Source: Pseudomonas sp. 2FG
Lineage (GTDB): Bacteria > Pseudomonadota > Gammaproteobacteria > Pseudomonadales > Pseudomonadaceae
Reading direction: 5' to 3'
Length of the DNA: 64,000 bases
Assembly: GCF_005502935.1 (NCBI RefSeq)
Contig: NZ_SCMP01000016.1
Location: forward strand, 36,634 to 100,633
Under the pieces are notes generated by a model. It had not been told where the DNA came from, ran no database searches, and was given only the letters and a program-made list of their open reading frames with translations. Positions within the stretch are counted from its first letter, which is position 1, and the number at the start of each line of letters is the position of its first letter. Made by a program: the position numbers and the translations under genes. Positions 8,858-17,546 of this stretch are shown in pieces.

Positions 8858-9313
8858 TCAGTCGCCGTTGATCGGTAGCACGTAGTTCTTGAACTGGGTG
8901 TCTTCGCGAAAGCCGATCGACTCGTAGACCTTCTGCGCCACTGCGTTGTTGCTGCTGGTGGATACGCGCATCCGCACGGCCTGGGTCTCTTTGGCCATCT
9001 TCTTGGCGGTTTGCAGCAGGCGGTCGGCGACCAACTGGCGGCGGGCGTCTTCGGCGACGTAGATGTCGTTGAGGATCCACACGCGCTTGAGCGACAGCGA
9101 GGAGTAGCTCGGGTAGAGCTGGCAGAAGCCGAGCAGCTTGTCGTCGTCATCGGCCAGCGCCAGGTAGATCACCGACTCTTTGCGGCGCAGGCGCTTCTCG
9201 AGAAATTTTTTCGACGAGTCGGGATAAGGCAGCTCGCCATAGAACTCGCGGTATCTGACGAATAACGGAGCCAGCAGATCCAGATGCTCCAGGGTGGCTT
9301 GGACGATGCGCAT
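8858..9313 (-). CDS. GNAT-family N-acetyltransferase
   Basis: 151 residues starting MRIVQATLEHLD. The GNAT core is visible: acceptor strand LLGFCQLYPSYSS, motif A region WILNDIYVAEDARRQLVADRLLQTAKKMA (acetyl-CoA pyrophosphate loop, here RRQLVADRL rather than the ideal RGxGxG/A), and the C-terminal NAVAQKVYESIGF. The substrate cannot be told from sequence. I chose ATG 9313 over an upstream in-frame start at 9331. Confidence 0.8.
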   Translation of the reverse strand: MRIVQATLEHLDLLAPLFVRYREFYGELPYPDSSKKFLEKRLRRKESVIYLALADDDDKLLGFCQLYPSYSSLSLKRVWILNDIYVAEDARRQLVADRLLQTAKKMAKETQAVRMRVSTSSNNAVAQKVYESIGFREDTQFKNYVLPINGD

Positions 9314-9515
9314 GGTGGGCCTCGGCTGCAATTGAATGGGGCGGGGCAGGCAAGGCAGGTGCTATGCCAGCGGTCGAAGCGATGCTGCCTAAAGCTTATA
9401 GAAAGCGCAATCCAAGCAAGCGTTTGATTTTTTCGGATGAATCAACAGCCTTTTGCCTGGTTTCGCCCTGCCCGGCCTGCGGCACTAAGGCGAGAGACGG
9501 TATTTAGGTTGGCAA

Positions 9516-10364
9516 TCAGCTCGGGTTCTTTGGCCTCTGCGGCTCCGCGAGGAGGAAGTTGGCCGTTAGGCCCTGGCCTTCTCCGGACGTCAGGGTCTGC
9601 ACTTCGGCCTCATCCTTGAGGTTGACCCCGGACAGCTGGCGCCGACAGGCCTCGCGCATCAGGTAGAGCAGGCGGTGCGCGGCCATGCCATAGCTCAAGC
9701 CTTCCAGGCGCACGTTGGAGATGCAGTTGCGGTAGGCGTCGGTCAGGCCGACCCTGGGCGCATAGGTGAAGTACAGGCCGAGGCTATCCGGCGAACTCAG
9801 GCCCGGGCGTTCGCCGATCAGGATCACCACCATGCGGGCGCCGAGCAGTTCGCCGATTTCATCGGCTACCGCGACCCGGCCCTGTTCCACCAGCAGCACC
9901 GGCGATAGCGACCAGCCTTCGGCCAACGCCTGCTCTTCCAGGCGCGCGAGAAACGGCAGGCTATGCCGATGTACGGCGAGCGCCGAGAGACCGTCGGCCA
10001 CCACTATCGCCAGGTCGACGCCGCCGGGATTGGCCTGGGCGTAGGCGCGCAACTGCTGTGCCGAGGCGTCATTCAGGCGGCGGCCCAGATCGGGCCGTTG
10101 CAGGTAGCTGTGGCGGTCGCCGGCGGCGCTGTGCAGCAGCAAGCTGGCACGGCCGCGCTCGGCCAGTTGGGCGCTGAGGCCGGGGTGATCGAACTGCAGG
10201 TGCACGGCGTCGCGCGCCTGCGCGTGGGCATATTGAAAGTCCAGCTGCGCGCCGGTCGGCAGGCTGGTGCCGGCGCGCCCGAGGGCGATCCGCGCCGGGG
10301 TCAGGCGGCGCAGCTCCTGCCAGGGGTTTTCGCTGGTGCCGGAGATAGGGTTGTCGTTGTTCAT
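9516..10364 (-). CDS. eutC: Ethanolamine ammonia-lyase small subunit
   Basis: 282 residues; with EutB it cleaves ethanolamine to acetaldehyde and ammonia using adenosylcobalamin. Recognisable EutC stretches are [29 protein letters not shown], and [12 protein letters not shown], and [19 protein letters not shown]. It lies 29 bases after eutB on the same strand. No microcompartment shell genes are nearby, so this is the minimal soluble version of the pathway. Confidence 0.96.
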   Translation of the reverse strand: MNNDNPISGTSENPWQELRRLTPARIALGRAGTSLPTGAQLDFQYAHAQARDAVHLQFDHPGLSAQLAERGRASLLLHSAAGDRHSYLQRPDLGRRLNDASAQQLRAYAQANPGGVDLAIVVADGLSALAVHRHSLPFLARLEEQALAEGWSLSPVLLVEQGRVAVADEIGELLGARMVVILIGERPGLSSPDSLGLYFTYAPRVGLTDAYRNCISNVRLEGLSYGMAAHRLLYLMREACRRQLSGVNLKDEAEVQTLTSGEGQGLTANFLLAEPQRPKNPS

Positions 10365-10393
10365 GCCGTGTTCTCGCTCCTACAGGTTCGGCG

Positions 10394-11788
10394 TTAGCTC
10401 AGCTGTGCCAGCGCCTGGCGGAACGCCGGCGGCAGCTTGTCGCCGAAGCGTACACGGCCATCGGCCTGGGTGAAGATGCCCATGTTGTGCAGCCAGGCCT
10501 CGAATTCCGGCGCCGGTTTCAGGCCGAGCGTCTGCCGCGCATAGAGCGCGTCGTGGAACGAGGTGGTCTGGTAATTGAGCATGATGTCGTCGGAGCCGGG
10601 GATGCCCATGATGAAGTTGATGCCGGCCACGCCGAGCAGCGTCAGCAGCATGTCCATGTCATCCTGATCGGCTTCGGCGTGGTTGGTGTAGCAGATGTCG
10701 CAACCCATCGGCACACCGAGCAGCTTGCCGCAGAAGTGATCCTCCAGCCCGGCGCGAATGATCTGCTTGCCGTTGTAGAGGTATTCCGGGCCGATGAAGC
10801 CGACCACGGTGTTGACCAGGAACGGCTTGAAGTGCCGGGCCACCGCATAGGCGCGGGTCTCGCAGGTCTGCTGGTCGAGGCCATGGTGGGCGTTGGCCGA
10901 CAGCGCGCTGCCCTGGCCGGTCTCGAAGTACATCAGGTTGTTGCCGAGGGTGCCGCGCTTGAGGCTCAGCCCGGCTTCGTAGCCTTCCTGCAGCAGCTGC
11001 AGGTTGATGCCGAAACTGGCATTCGCCGCCTCGGTGCCGGCGATCGACTGGAACACCAGGTCCAGCGGCACGCCGCGCTCGATCGCGGCGATCGAGGTGG
11101 TGACGTGGGTCAGCACGCAGGCCTGGGTCGGGATCTCATAACGCTGGATGATCGCGTCGAGCATCTCCAGCATGGCGCAGATCGAGGCGATGCTGTCGGT
11201 GGCCGGGTTGATGCCGATCATGGCGTCGCCGTTGCCGTACAGCAGGCCGTCGAGAATGCTCGCGGCGATCCCGGCCGGTTCGTCGGTCGGGTGGTTGGGC
11301 TGCAGGCGGGTGGACAGCCGGCCACGCAGGCCGAGGGTGCCACGAAAACGGGTGACCACGCGGATCTTCTGCGCCACCAGGACCAAGTCCTGCACGCGCA
11401 TGAGCTTCGACACCGCGGCGGCCATCTCCGGGGTCAGGCCGGGGGCGAGGGCGCGCAGGCTGGCCTCATCGGCATGCTCGCTGAGCAGCCAGTCGCGCAG
11501 GCCGCCGACGGTCAGGTGGCTGACGGTGGCAAACGCCTGGGCATCGTGGCTGTCGATGATCAGCCGGGTGACTTCGTCCTCTTCGTAGGGGATCAGCGCC
11601 TCGTCGAGGAAGTGTTTGAGCGGGATGTTGGCCAGCGCCATCTGCGCGGCGACACGCTCGCCATCGTTGCTCGCGGCCACGCCGGCGAGAAAATCGCCGG
11701 AGCGGGCGGGGCTGGCCTTGGCCATGACTTCTTTGAGGCTGTCGAAGCGGTAGGTTTCCACTCCGACGGAATGGGAAAAACGGGCCAT
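10394..11788 (-). CDS. eutB: Ethanolamine ammonia-lyase large subunit
   Basis: 464 residues, close to the 453 of E. coli EutB. It forms the TIM-barrel catalytic subunit that binds ethanolamine and adenosylcobalamin; conserved stretches include GLLYGNGDAMIGINPATDS, FETGQGSALSANAHHG and CDICYTNHAEADQDDMD. I chose ATG 11788 (MARFSHSVG), 9 bases after AGGAG; an upstream in-frame start is less plausible. A repeat element separates it from the permease gene, so transcription from the permease promoter would have to cross that element. Confidence 0.96.
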   Translation of the reverse strand: MARFSHSVGVETYRFDSLKEVMAKASPARSGDFLAGVAASNDGERVAAQMALANIPLKHFLDEALIPYEEDEVTRLIIDSHDAQAFATVSHLTVGGLRDWLLSEHADEASLRALAPGLTPEMAAAVSKLMRVQDLVLVAQKIRVVTRFRGTLGLRGRLSTRLQPNHPTDEPAGIAASILDGLLYGNGDAMIGINPATDSIASICAMLEMLDAIIQRYEIPTQACVLTHVTTSIAAIERGVPLDLVFQSIAGTEAANASFGINLQLLQEGYEAGLSLKRGTLGNNLMYFETGQGSALSANAHHGLDQQTCETRAYAVARHFKPFLVNTVVGFIGPEYLYNGKQIIRAGLEDHFCGKLLGVPMGCDICYTNHAEADQDDMDMLLTLLGVAGINFIMGIPGSDDIMLNYQTTSFHDALYARQTLGLKPAPEFEAWLHNMGIFTQADGRVRFGDKLPPAFRQALAQLS

Positions 11789-11881
11789 ACGCGGGGTACT
11801 CCTGAAACGGCTCGTCATCTCTATATAAAGGCAAACCGCACGACGCTTATAGCATGGGCGGTTGCCTGCACCCGAATGGAG

Positions 11882-11909
11882 CCTCTGTCGGGCCAGGGCC
11901 CGGCAGAGG
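11882..11909 (-). other. Large hairpin upstream of eutB
   Basis: Bases 11882-11894 and 11897-11909 pair with one mismatch (CCTCTG-CGGGCC arms). There is no T-run on either side, so it is not a canonical terminator. On the minus strand it lies between the inserted element and eutB and could affect read-through or mRNA stability. Confidence 0.4.
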
Positions 11910-11915
11910 TGCAGC

Positions 11916-12061
11916 TTAGAACCTGTTCAATATCTACTGCGCTGGGTCATGCTGCGTTGAAAACAGGCTCAAAATGCTCATTTACCCTGTGTAAACTGCG
12001 CTTTTTCGCCTGCTTTCGCCTTGCCTAACCTGCGCTCGCAACGATCTTGAACAGGTTCTTA
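11916..12061. mobile_element. 140-bp MITE-like element with TTA target duplication
   Basis: The element proper is 11919-12058. Its ends GAACCTGTTCAA and TTGAACAGGTTC are perfect 12-bp inverted repeats, and each side is flanked by TTA (11916-11918 and 12059-12061), a likely 3-bp target duplication. It has no coding capacity. The right-hand TTA is exactly the TAA stop codon of the permease gene read on the minus strand. A solo copy of the end lies at 129-140. Confidence 0.75.
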
Positions 12062-13429
12062 AGCGCCGGTCAGCATGGCGTCGACCGGAGCGCTGGAGCG
12101 CTGATGAGCGGTCAGTTGGAAGTAGATGAAGCCCGCAGCCATGAAGCCGAGGAAGATCAGGCCGATCAGTGTGTTGAACCAGGCCATCGCCACCAGGCAG
12201 ACCACCGCCAGCAGCAGCGCGATGCCCGGCACAATCGGGTAGCCCGGTGCGCGGAAGCTGCGTTCCAGATGCGGCTCGGTTTGGCGCAGTTTGAACAGGC
12301 TGAGCATGCTGATGATGTACATGACTATGGCGCCGAACACCGACATGGTGATCATCGCCGCAGTCAGGGTCATGCCTTGCAGATTGATCAGGCCATCGCT
12401 GTAGATGGCCGCGATGCCGATCACGCCACCGGCGATGATCGCCCGGTGCGGGGTCTGGAAGCGGTTCAGCTTGGCCAGGCCGGCCGGCAGGTAACCGGCG
12501 CGCGCGAGGGCGAAGAACTGCCGCGAGTAGCCGAGGATGATGCCGTGGAAGCTCGCCACCAGACCGAACAGACCGATCCACACCAGCATGTGCATCCAGG
12601 TGGAGTTGTCGCCGACCACGGCTTTCATCGCCTGCGGCAGCGGGTCGTTGATATTCGACAGTTGGCGCCAGTCGCCCACGCCGCCGGCCATGATCATCAC
12701 GCCGAGCGCCAGGAACACCAGGGTCAGAATGCCGCTGACGTAGGCTCTGGGGATGGTGCGTTTCGGGTCTTTGGCTTCTTCGGCGGCCATGGCGGCGCCT
12801 TCGATGGCGAGGAAGAACCAGATGGCGAAGGGAATCGCCGCGAAAATGCCGGAAATCGACGCGCTGCTGAAGGTGTCGGAGCCGGCCCAGCCATTCAGCG
12901 CGAAGTTGCTGAAGCTGAAGCCTGGCGCGACCACGCCCATAAACACCAAGAGCTCAGCCACCGCCAACACGGTGACCACCAGCTCGAAGGTGGCGGCGAT
13001 GCTGACGCCAAGGATATTCAGGGTCATGAACACGAAGTAGGCGCCGACCGCCGCGTGCTTCGGGTCGAGCTCCGGGAACTGCACGTTCAGGTAGGCGCCG
13101 ATGGCCATGGCAATCGCCGGTGGCGCGAAGACGAACTCGATCAGCGTGGCGATCCCGGCGATCAGTCCACCTTTTTCACCAAAGGCGCGGCGGCTGTAGG
13201 CGAACGGGCCACCGGCATGGGGAATGGCGGTGGTCAATTCGGTGAAACTGAAGATAAAGCAGGTGTACATCGCCGCCACCATCAGCGCGGTGATGAGAAA
13301 GCCCAGCGTACCGGCGGTGCCCCAGCCGTAGCTCCAGCCGAAGTATTCCCCGGAAATCACCAGGCCGACGGCGATACCCCATAGATGCAGGGTGCCGAGT
13401 GTAGGTTTGAGTTGCGTTGCCGTAGTCAT
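12059..13429 (-). CDS. eat: Ethanolamine permease (APC superfamily)
   Basis: 456 residues with about twelve hydrophobic segments and an APC-type N-terminus (LKPTLGTLHLWGIAVGLVISGEYFGWSYG), the signature I associate with the EutP/Eat ethanolamine permeases of Pseudomonas. Imports ethanolamine for the adjacent ammonia-lyase. I chose ATG 13429 (MTTATQLK); the 20-residue upstream extension is not permease-like and would overlap the sigma-54 promoter. The stop codon coincides with the target site of a repeat element. Confidence 0.88.
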   Translation of the reverse strand: MTTATQLKPTLGTLHLWGIAVGLVISGEYFGWSYGWGTAGTLGFLITALMVAAMYTCFIFSFTELTTAIPHAGGPFAYSRRAFGEKGGLIAGIATLIEFVFAPPAIAMAIGAYLNVQFPELDPKHAAVGAYFVFMTLNILGVSIAATFELVVTVLAVAELLVFMGVVAPGFSFSNFALNGWAGSDTFSSASISGIFAAIPFAIWFFLAIEGAAMAAEEAKDPKRTIPRAYVSGILTLVFLALGVMIMAGGVGDWRQLSNINDPLPQAMKAVVGDNSTWMHMLVWIGLFGLVASFHGIILGYSRQFFALARAGYLPAGLAKLNRFQTPHRAIIAGGVIGIAAIYSDGLINLQGMTLTAAMITMSVFGAIVMYIISMLSLFKLRQTEPHLERSFRAPGYPIVPGIALLLAVVCLVAMAWFNTLIGLIFLGFMAAGFIYFQLTAHQRSSAPVDAMLTGA

Positions 13430-13477
13430 TGAGTACCCGCCCTGAGAGTTGAACAGACCAAGAGACTTGCGGATGCA

Positions 13478-13493
13478 CGCAACGCCCATGCCA
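13478..13493 (-). promoter_or_regulatory. Sigma-54 promoter of the ethanolamine permease gene
   Basis: Read on the minus strand the bases are TGGCATGGGCGTTGCG: GG, ten bases, GC, with TGGCA and TTGC both intact against the consensus TGGCACG-N4-TTGCW. The start site would be near 13467, about 38 bases before the ATG. An adjacent AcoR-type sigma-54 activator gene (15460-17385) supports the call. Confidence 0.8.
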
Positions 13494-13592
13494 GCTGCAA
13501 CAAGATGTTACGGCTGGCGCGGACGGTTGCGTTTTTAGCTATGTGGAAGGCGTTTTCAGACTCTTTCCGCTTGTGCGCAGAGAATTCGAGTC

Positions 13593-15113
13593 TTAGAAAA
13601 AGCCCAGCGGGTTGGTGTCGTAGCTGACCAACAGGTTCTTGGTCTGCTGGTAGTGTTCCAGCGCCACTTTGTGGGTTTCGCGGCCGACGCCGGACTTCTT
13701 GTAACCGCCGAACGCGGCGTGCGCCGGGTACAGGTGGTAGCAGTTGGTCCACACCCGGCCTGCCTTGATCGCCCGGCCCATGCGGTAGGCGCGGTTGATG
13801 TCGCGGGTCCAGAGGCCGGCGCCGAGGCCGAACTCGGTGTCGTTGGCGATCGCCAGGGCTTCGGCTTCGTCCTTGAAGGTGGTCACGCTGACCACCGGGC
13901 CGAAGATTTCCTCCTGGAACACGCGCATCTTGTTGTGGCCCTTGAGCAGGGTCGGCTGGATGTAATAACCGCCGCCCAGGCTGCCGGCCAGTTGTTCCAC
14001 GCCGCCGCCGGTGAGCAGTTCGGCGCCTTCGGTCTTGGCGATCTCCAGGTAGGAGAGGATCTTGTCGAACTGCTGCTCGGAGGCCTGGGCACCGACCATG
14101 GTCTCGGTGTCCAGCGGGTCGCCGCGCTTGATCTGCGCGACCTTCTTCATCACCTCTTGCATGAACGCCGGGTAGATCGACTCCTGCACCAGCGCCCGCG
14201 ACGGGCAGGTGCAGACCTCGCCCTGGTTGAAGAACGCCAGCACTAGGCCTTCGGCGGCCTTCTCGATAAAGCTCGGCTCGGCCTGCATGATGTCTTCGAA
14301 GAAGATGTTCGGCGACTTGCCGCCTAACTCGACGGTGGAGGGGATGATGTTCTCGGCGGCGCACTTGAGGATGTGCGAGCCGACCGGGGTCGAGCCGGTG
14401 AAGGCGATCTTGGCGATGCGCTTACTGGTCGCCAGCGCTTCGCCGGCTTCCTTGCCGAAGCCTTGCACCACGTTGAGCACGCCGGCCGGCAGCAGGTCGC
14501 CGATCAGCTCCAGCAGCACGCTGATGCCCAGCGGCGTCTGCTCGGCCGGCTTGAGTACCACGCAGTTGCCGGCGGCCAGGGCCGGGGCCAGCTTCCAGGC
14601 GGCCATCAGCAGCGGGAAGTTCCACGGAATGATCTGCCCGACCACGCCCAGCGGTTCATGGATGTGGTAGGCCACGGTGTTGCCGTCGATCTCGGCGGCG
14701 CCGCCTTCCTGGGCGCGCAGGCAGCCGGCGAAGTAGCGGAAGTGGTCGGCGGCGAGCGGGATGTCGGCATTCAGGGTTTCGCGCACGGCCTTGCCGTTGT
14801 CCCAGGTCTCGGTGACGGCCAGCAGTTCGAGGTTGGCTTCGATGCGGTCGGCGATCTTCAGCAGGATGCCCGAGCGCTCCTGCACCGAGGTCTTGCCCCA
14901 GGCCTCGGCGGCGGCGTGGGCGGCGTCCAGCGCGCGGTCGATGTCTTCGGCGCTGGAGCGCGGGAACTCGGCGATCACCTGGCCATTCACCGGCGAGGTA
15001 TTGGTGAAGTACTGGCCCTTGACCGGGGCGACGAACTCGCCGCCGATGTAGTTGCCGTAACGGGCCTTGAAGGCAACGATGGCGCCGTCTGTACCGGGGT
15101 GGGCGTAACGCAT
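13593..15113 (-). CDS. exaC: NAD-dependent (acet)aldehyde dehydrogenase
   Basis: 506 residues of the ALDH superfamily. Catalytic Cys301 (in NQGEVCTC) and Glu262 (VELGGKSPN) are present, with the PWNFPLLM and FTGSTPVG cofactor motifs. Closest in appearance to the ExaC/AcoD acetaldehyde dehydrogenases, which here would oxidise acetaldehyde from ethanolamine to acetate rather than acetyl-CoA. The N-terminus [11 protein letters not shown] is typical of this group. AGGAGA precedes the ATG at 15113. A sigma-54 promoter lies 78 bases upstream. The gene has been named hdhA or exaC in different Pseudomonas; the symbol is tentative. Confidence 0.92.
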   Translation of the reverse strand: MRYAHPGTDGAIVAFKARYGNYIGGEFVAPVKGQYFTNTSPVNGQVIAEFPRSSAEDIDRALDAAHAAAEAWGKTSVQERSGILLKIADRIEANLELLAVTETWDNGKAVRETLNADIPLAADHFRYFAGCLRAQEGGAAEIDGNTVAYHIHEPLGVVGQIIPWNFPLLMAAWKLAPALAAGNCVVLKPAEQTPLGISVLLELIGDLLPAGVLNVVQGFGKEAGEALATSKRIAKIAFTGSTPVGSHILKCAAENIIPSTVELGGKSPNIFFEDIMQAEPSFIEKAAEGLVLAFFNQGEVCTCPSRALVQESIYPAFMQEVMKKVAQIKRGDPLDTETMVGAQASEQQFDKILSYLEIAKTEGAELLTGGGVEQLAGSLGGGYYIQPTLLKGHNKMRVFQEEIFGPVVSVTTFKDEAEALAIANDTEFGLGAGLWTRDINRAYRMGRAIKAGRVWTNCYHLYPAHAAFGGYKKSGVGRETHKVALEHYQQTKNLLVSYDTNPLGFF

Positions 15114-15190
15114 GGTGAGGTTCTCCTGGCTTTTGTGCTTGTTCTATTAATGCAGGGGGAGGACGCGCTGTTGCGCTGGTTAAAGCCTAG

Positions 15191-15206
15191 AGCAAGGGCC
15201 GGGCCA
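15191..15206 (-). promoter_or_regulatory. Sigma-54 promoter of the aldehyde dehydrogenase gene
   Basis: On the minus strand the bases are TGGCCCGGCCCTTGCT, differing from TGGCACG-N4-TTGCW at a single specified position. Expected start near 15180, giving a leader of about 67 bases. It lies between the dehydrogenase gene and its divergent activator gene. Confidence 0.85.
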
Positions 15207-15282
15207 GACTGCGGAAAGGGGCGGAACAGAGCGGTTTATCGATATTCGAGGGGGCGTGGATAAGCAGCTTTGTGGCGGATCT

Positions 15283-15310
15283 GGAACAGCGGCGGGTGAC
15301 ACTTTGTCCC
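15283..15310. promoter_or_regulatory. Possible upstream activator site for the AcoR-type regulator
   Basis: GGAACA (15283-15288) and TGTCCC (15305-15310) are near-perfect inverted halves, with an inner TGACA-ctt-TGTCC dyad at 15297-15309. The position, roughly 80-120 bases upstream of the -24/-12 element, suits an enhancer site. Only its position and symmetry support it. Confidence 0.3.
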
Positions 15311-15459
15311 AGTCTTGATACAGCCCATGACTGGCTGCTCAGCCTGCGGTTGCAATGCCCATGACCCTGGAGGATGCTGCCGGGCTATGGGGGCCGGACT
15401 ATGGGTGCCTCAAGAGTCTGGAACTGCCGCCCGTCTCCCCACACCGGAGAACAATAACA

Positions 15460-17385
15460 ATGCAGGACCCCCAGAGCCGCCACCTGCAGCAGGTACTGAC
15501 AGTGGCGCAAGGCAAGGCCCAGTCCAGCGGGCCGGCCGCCGACCCCTCGATCGCCCGCTCCTGGCTGCGCTGCCTGGAGGACTATCACCTCGATCCGGCG
15601 CAGAGCATGGCGCCGACGGTGCTGGAACACGGCCGCGTACTCGAGTGCCGCGAGCGCTTGCAGCAGGTGCTGGAAATCGCCAGCGGCGAGATGAGCAGCC
15701 TGCATCAACAGCTTTCCGGCTCCGGTCACGCGGTACTGCTGACCGACGCCCGCGGGGTGATCCTCAACAGCGTCACCGCCTCCGCCGAGCGCAAGACCTT
15801 CGAGCGCGCCGGGCTCTGGCTCGGCGCCGATTGGAGCGAGGCCTGCGAGGGCACCAATGGGATCGGCACCTGCCTGGTCGAGCGGCAAGCGTTGACGATT
15901 CACCAGGACGAACATTTCCGTGGCCGGCACACCGGGCTGACCTGCTCGGCGAGCCCGGTGTTCGATTCCCAGGGCGATTTGCTGGCCGTTCTGGACGTCT
16001 CCTCGGCGCGCCATGACGTCTCGCGGCAGAGCCAGTTTCACACCATGGCGCTGGTCAATCTGTCGGCGAAGATGATCGAGAGCTGCTATTTCCTCCGGCG
16101 CTTCGAAGGCCAGTGGCTGCTGCGCTTTCACCTGCAGGCCGAGTACGTCGGGCTGTTCAGCGAAGGCCTGCTGGCGTTCGACGGCGACGGGCGGATTAGC
16201 GCGGTCAACCAGAGTGCGATGAATCTGTTGAGCCGTACGCGGGCGGACTTGCTCGGCCAGCCGGTCGAGGGGTTTTTCGATTGTCGGCTGGATGAGCTGC
16301 TCGGCCGCGCCAGCCCGCAGCCGAGTGCCAGCTGGCCGCTGCGTGCGCGCAATGGCCGGGCCTTGTTCGCCATGCTCCGGGGTGTGCCGCGCAGCGTGCC
16401 GCTGCCGATCGCGCGGCCGACTCTGGCTGCGCCGGCCGCGGCGGCGCCGGCGTCGACCCTGTGTCTGGGCGATGCGGCGCTGCAAACCGATTTTCGCCGG
16501 GCCTTGCGCGTCTTCGAGCGCGATGTGCCGTTGCTGATCAATGGCGAGACCGGCTCCGGTAAAGAGGCCTTCGCCAAGGCCGTGCACCAGGCCAGCTCAC
16601 GGGCCGCCAAGGCGTTCGTCGCGCTGAACTGCGCGGCGATTCCCGAGACGCTGATCGAGAGCGAGCTGTTCGGCTATCGCGGCGGCAGTTTCACCGGTGC
16701 GCGCAAGGACGGCATGCGCGGCAAGTTGCAGCAGGCCGATGGCGGCACCTTGTTCCTCGACGAAATCGGCGATATGCCGCTGGCGCTGCAAACCCGCTTG
16801 CTGCGGGTGCTGGAAGATCGCCTGGTGGTGCCGATCGGCGGTGAGCCGCAAGAGGTGAATGTGCGCATCATCAGCGCGACTCACCGCGAGCTGGGTGAGC
16901 GGGTGCAGGCCGGCAGCTTCCGCGAAGACCTGTATTACCGGCTCAACGGGCTGGTGCTCGATCTGCCGCCGTTGCGCGCGCGCAGCGATCGGTTGGAGTT
17001 GCTCGAGCATCTGCTGGCGCAAGAGGCGCGCGGGCAGAACATTTATCTGGAGCCCAGCGCCCGTCAGGCCCTGCTCGACTATGCCTGGCCCGGCAACGTC
17101 CGCCAGTTGCGCAACGTGCTGCGCACGCTGACGGCGCTCTGTGAAGACGACTGCGTGCGCCTGACGGATCTGCCGCTGGAAATCCGTCAGGCCCTGCCGC
17201 TGGCGCCGGAGCCCGAGGCGAGCAGGGCCAGTCCGCTGGAGGACGCCGAACGCGCGGCCCTGCTCGCGGCGTTGGAAGCCCAGCGCTGGCACATGACGCG
17301 TGCGGCAGAGCAACTGGGCATCAGTCGCAATACGCTGTATCGCAAGCTGCGCAAGCATGCTATCGCTCGGGATCAGCACGCCTGA
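15460..17385 (+). CDS. eatR: Sigma-54-dependent activator of ethanolamine catabolism, AcoR type
   Basis: 641 residues from ATG 15460 (GGAG at 15446-15449). Order: N-terminal GAF-like sensor domain (about 80-205), a PAS-like segment (about 225-310), AAA+ domain with Walker A GETGSGKE (362-369), the sigma-54 contact loop as GSFTGA (409-414) and Walker B LFLDEIGD (431-438), then a Fis-type helix-turn-helix (about 596-634, ending [15 protein letters not shown]). It is divergent from the dehydrogenase gene whose promoter is of the sigma-54 type; a second such promoter precedes the permease. In P. aeruginosa the equivalent is called EatR. An earlier in-frame ATG at 15355 lacks a ribosome site. Confidence 0.9.
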   Translation: MQDPQSRHLQQVLTVAQGKAQSSGPAADPSIARSWLRCLEDYHLDPAQSMAPTVLEHGRVLECRERLQQVLEIASGEMSSLHQQLSGSGHAVLLTDARGVILNSVTASAERKTFERAGLWLGADWSEACEGTNGIGTCLVERQALTIHQDEHFRGRHTGLTCSASPVFDSQGDLLAVLDVSSARHDVSRQSQFHTMALVNLSAKMIESCYFLRRFEGQWLLRFHLQAEYVGLFSEGLLAFDGDGRISAVNQSAMNLLSRTRADLLGQPVEGFFDCRLDELLGRASPQPSASWPLRARNGRALFAMLRGVPRSVPLPIARPTLAAPAAAAPASTLCLGDAALQTDFRRALRVFERDVPLLINGETGSGKEAFAKAVHQASSRAAKAFVALNCAAIPETLIESELFGYRGGSFTGARKDGMRGKLQQADGGTLFLDEIGDMPLALQTRLLRVLEDRLVVPIGGEPQEVNVRIISATHRELGERVQAGSFREDLYYRLNGLVLDLPPLRARSDRLELLEHLLAQEARGQNIYLEPSARQALLDYAWPGNVRQLRNVLRTLTALCEDDCVRLTDLPLEIRQALPLAPEPEASRASPLEDAERAALLAALEAQRWHMTRAAEQLGISRNTLYRKLRKHAIARDQHA

Positions 17386-17546
17386 GTGCGCGACGAAGCT
17401 CTATCCCCTCGCCCCTTGGGGGATTGCAGGCGCCCCCTACCGTCCAGTGGCAGCGCTCTGGCCCCCTCATGGCTGCGTGCGGTAACCTGCCGGCCAGTTT
17501 CTTCGGGCCGCACAGCCCGTTTTCGAGGTCGCCTTCAAGGTAAATC

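Noticed and set aside
11789..11880. Sigma-54 promoter directly before eutB
   Set aside because: The best minus-strand match has GT where GG is required and a weak -12, so it does not meet the consensus.
10487..12028. 513-codon plus-strand frame over eutB
   Set aside because: Complement of eutB extending into the MITE; no family resemblance.
15355..15459. N-terminal extension of the ethanolamine activator
   Set aside because: The ATG at 15355 has no ribosome site and the added residues are not like AcoR-type N-termini; ATG 15460 has GGAG.
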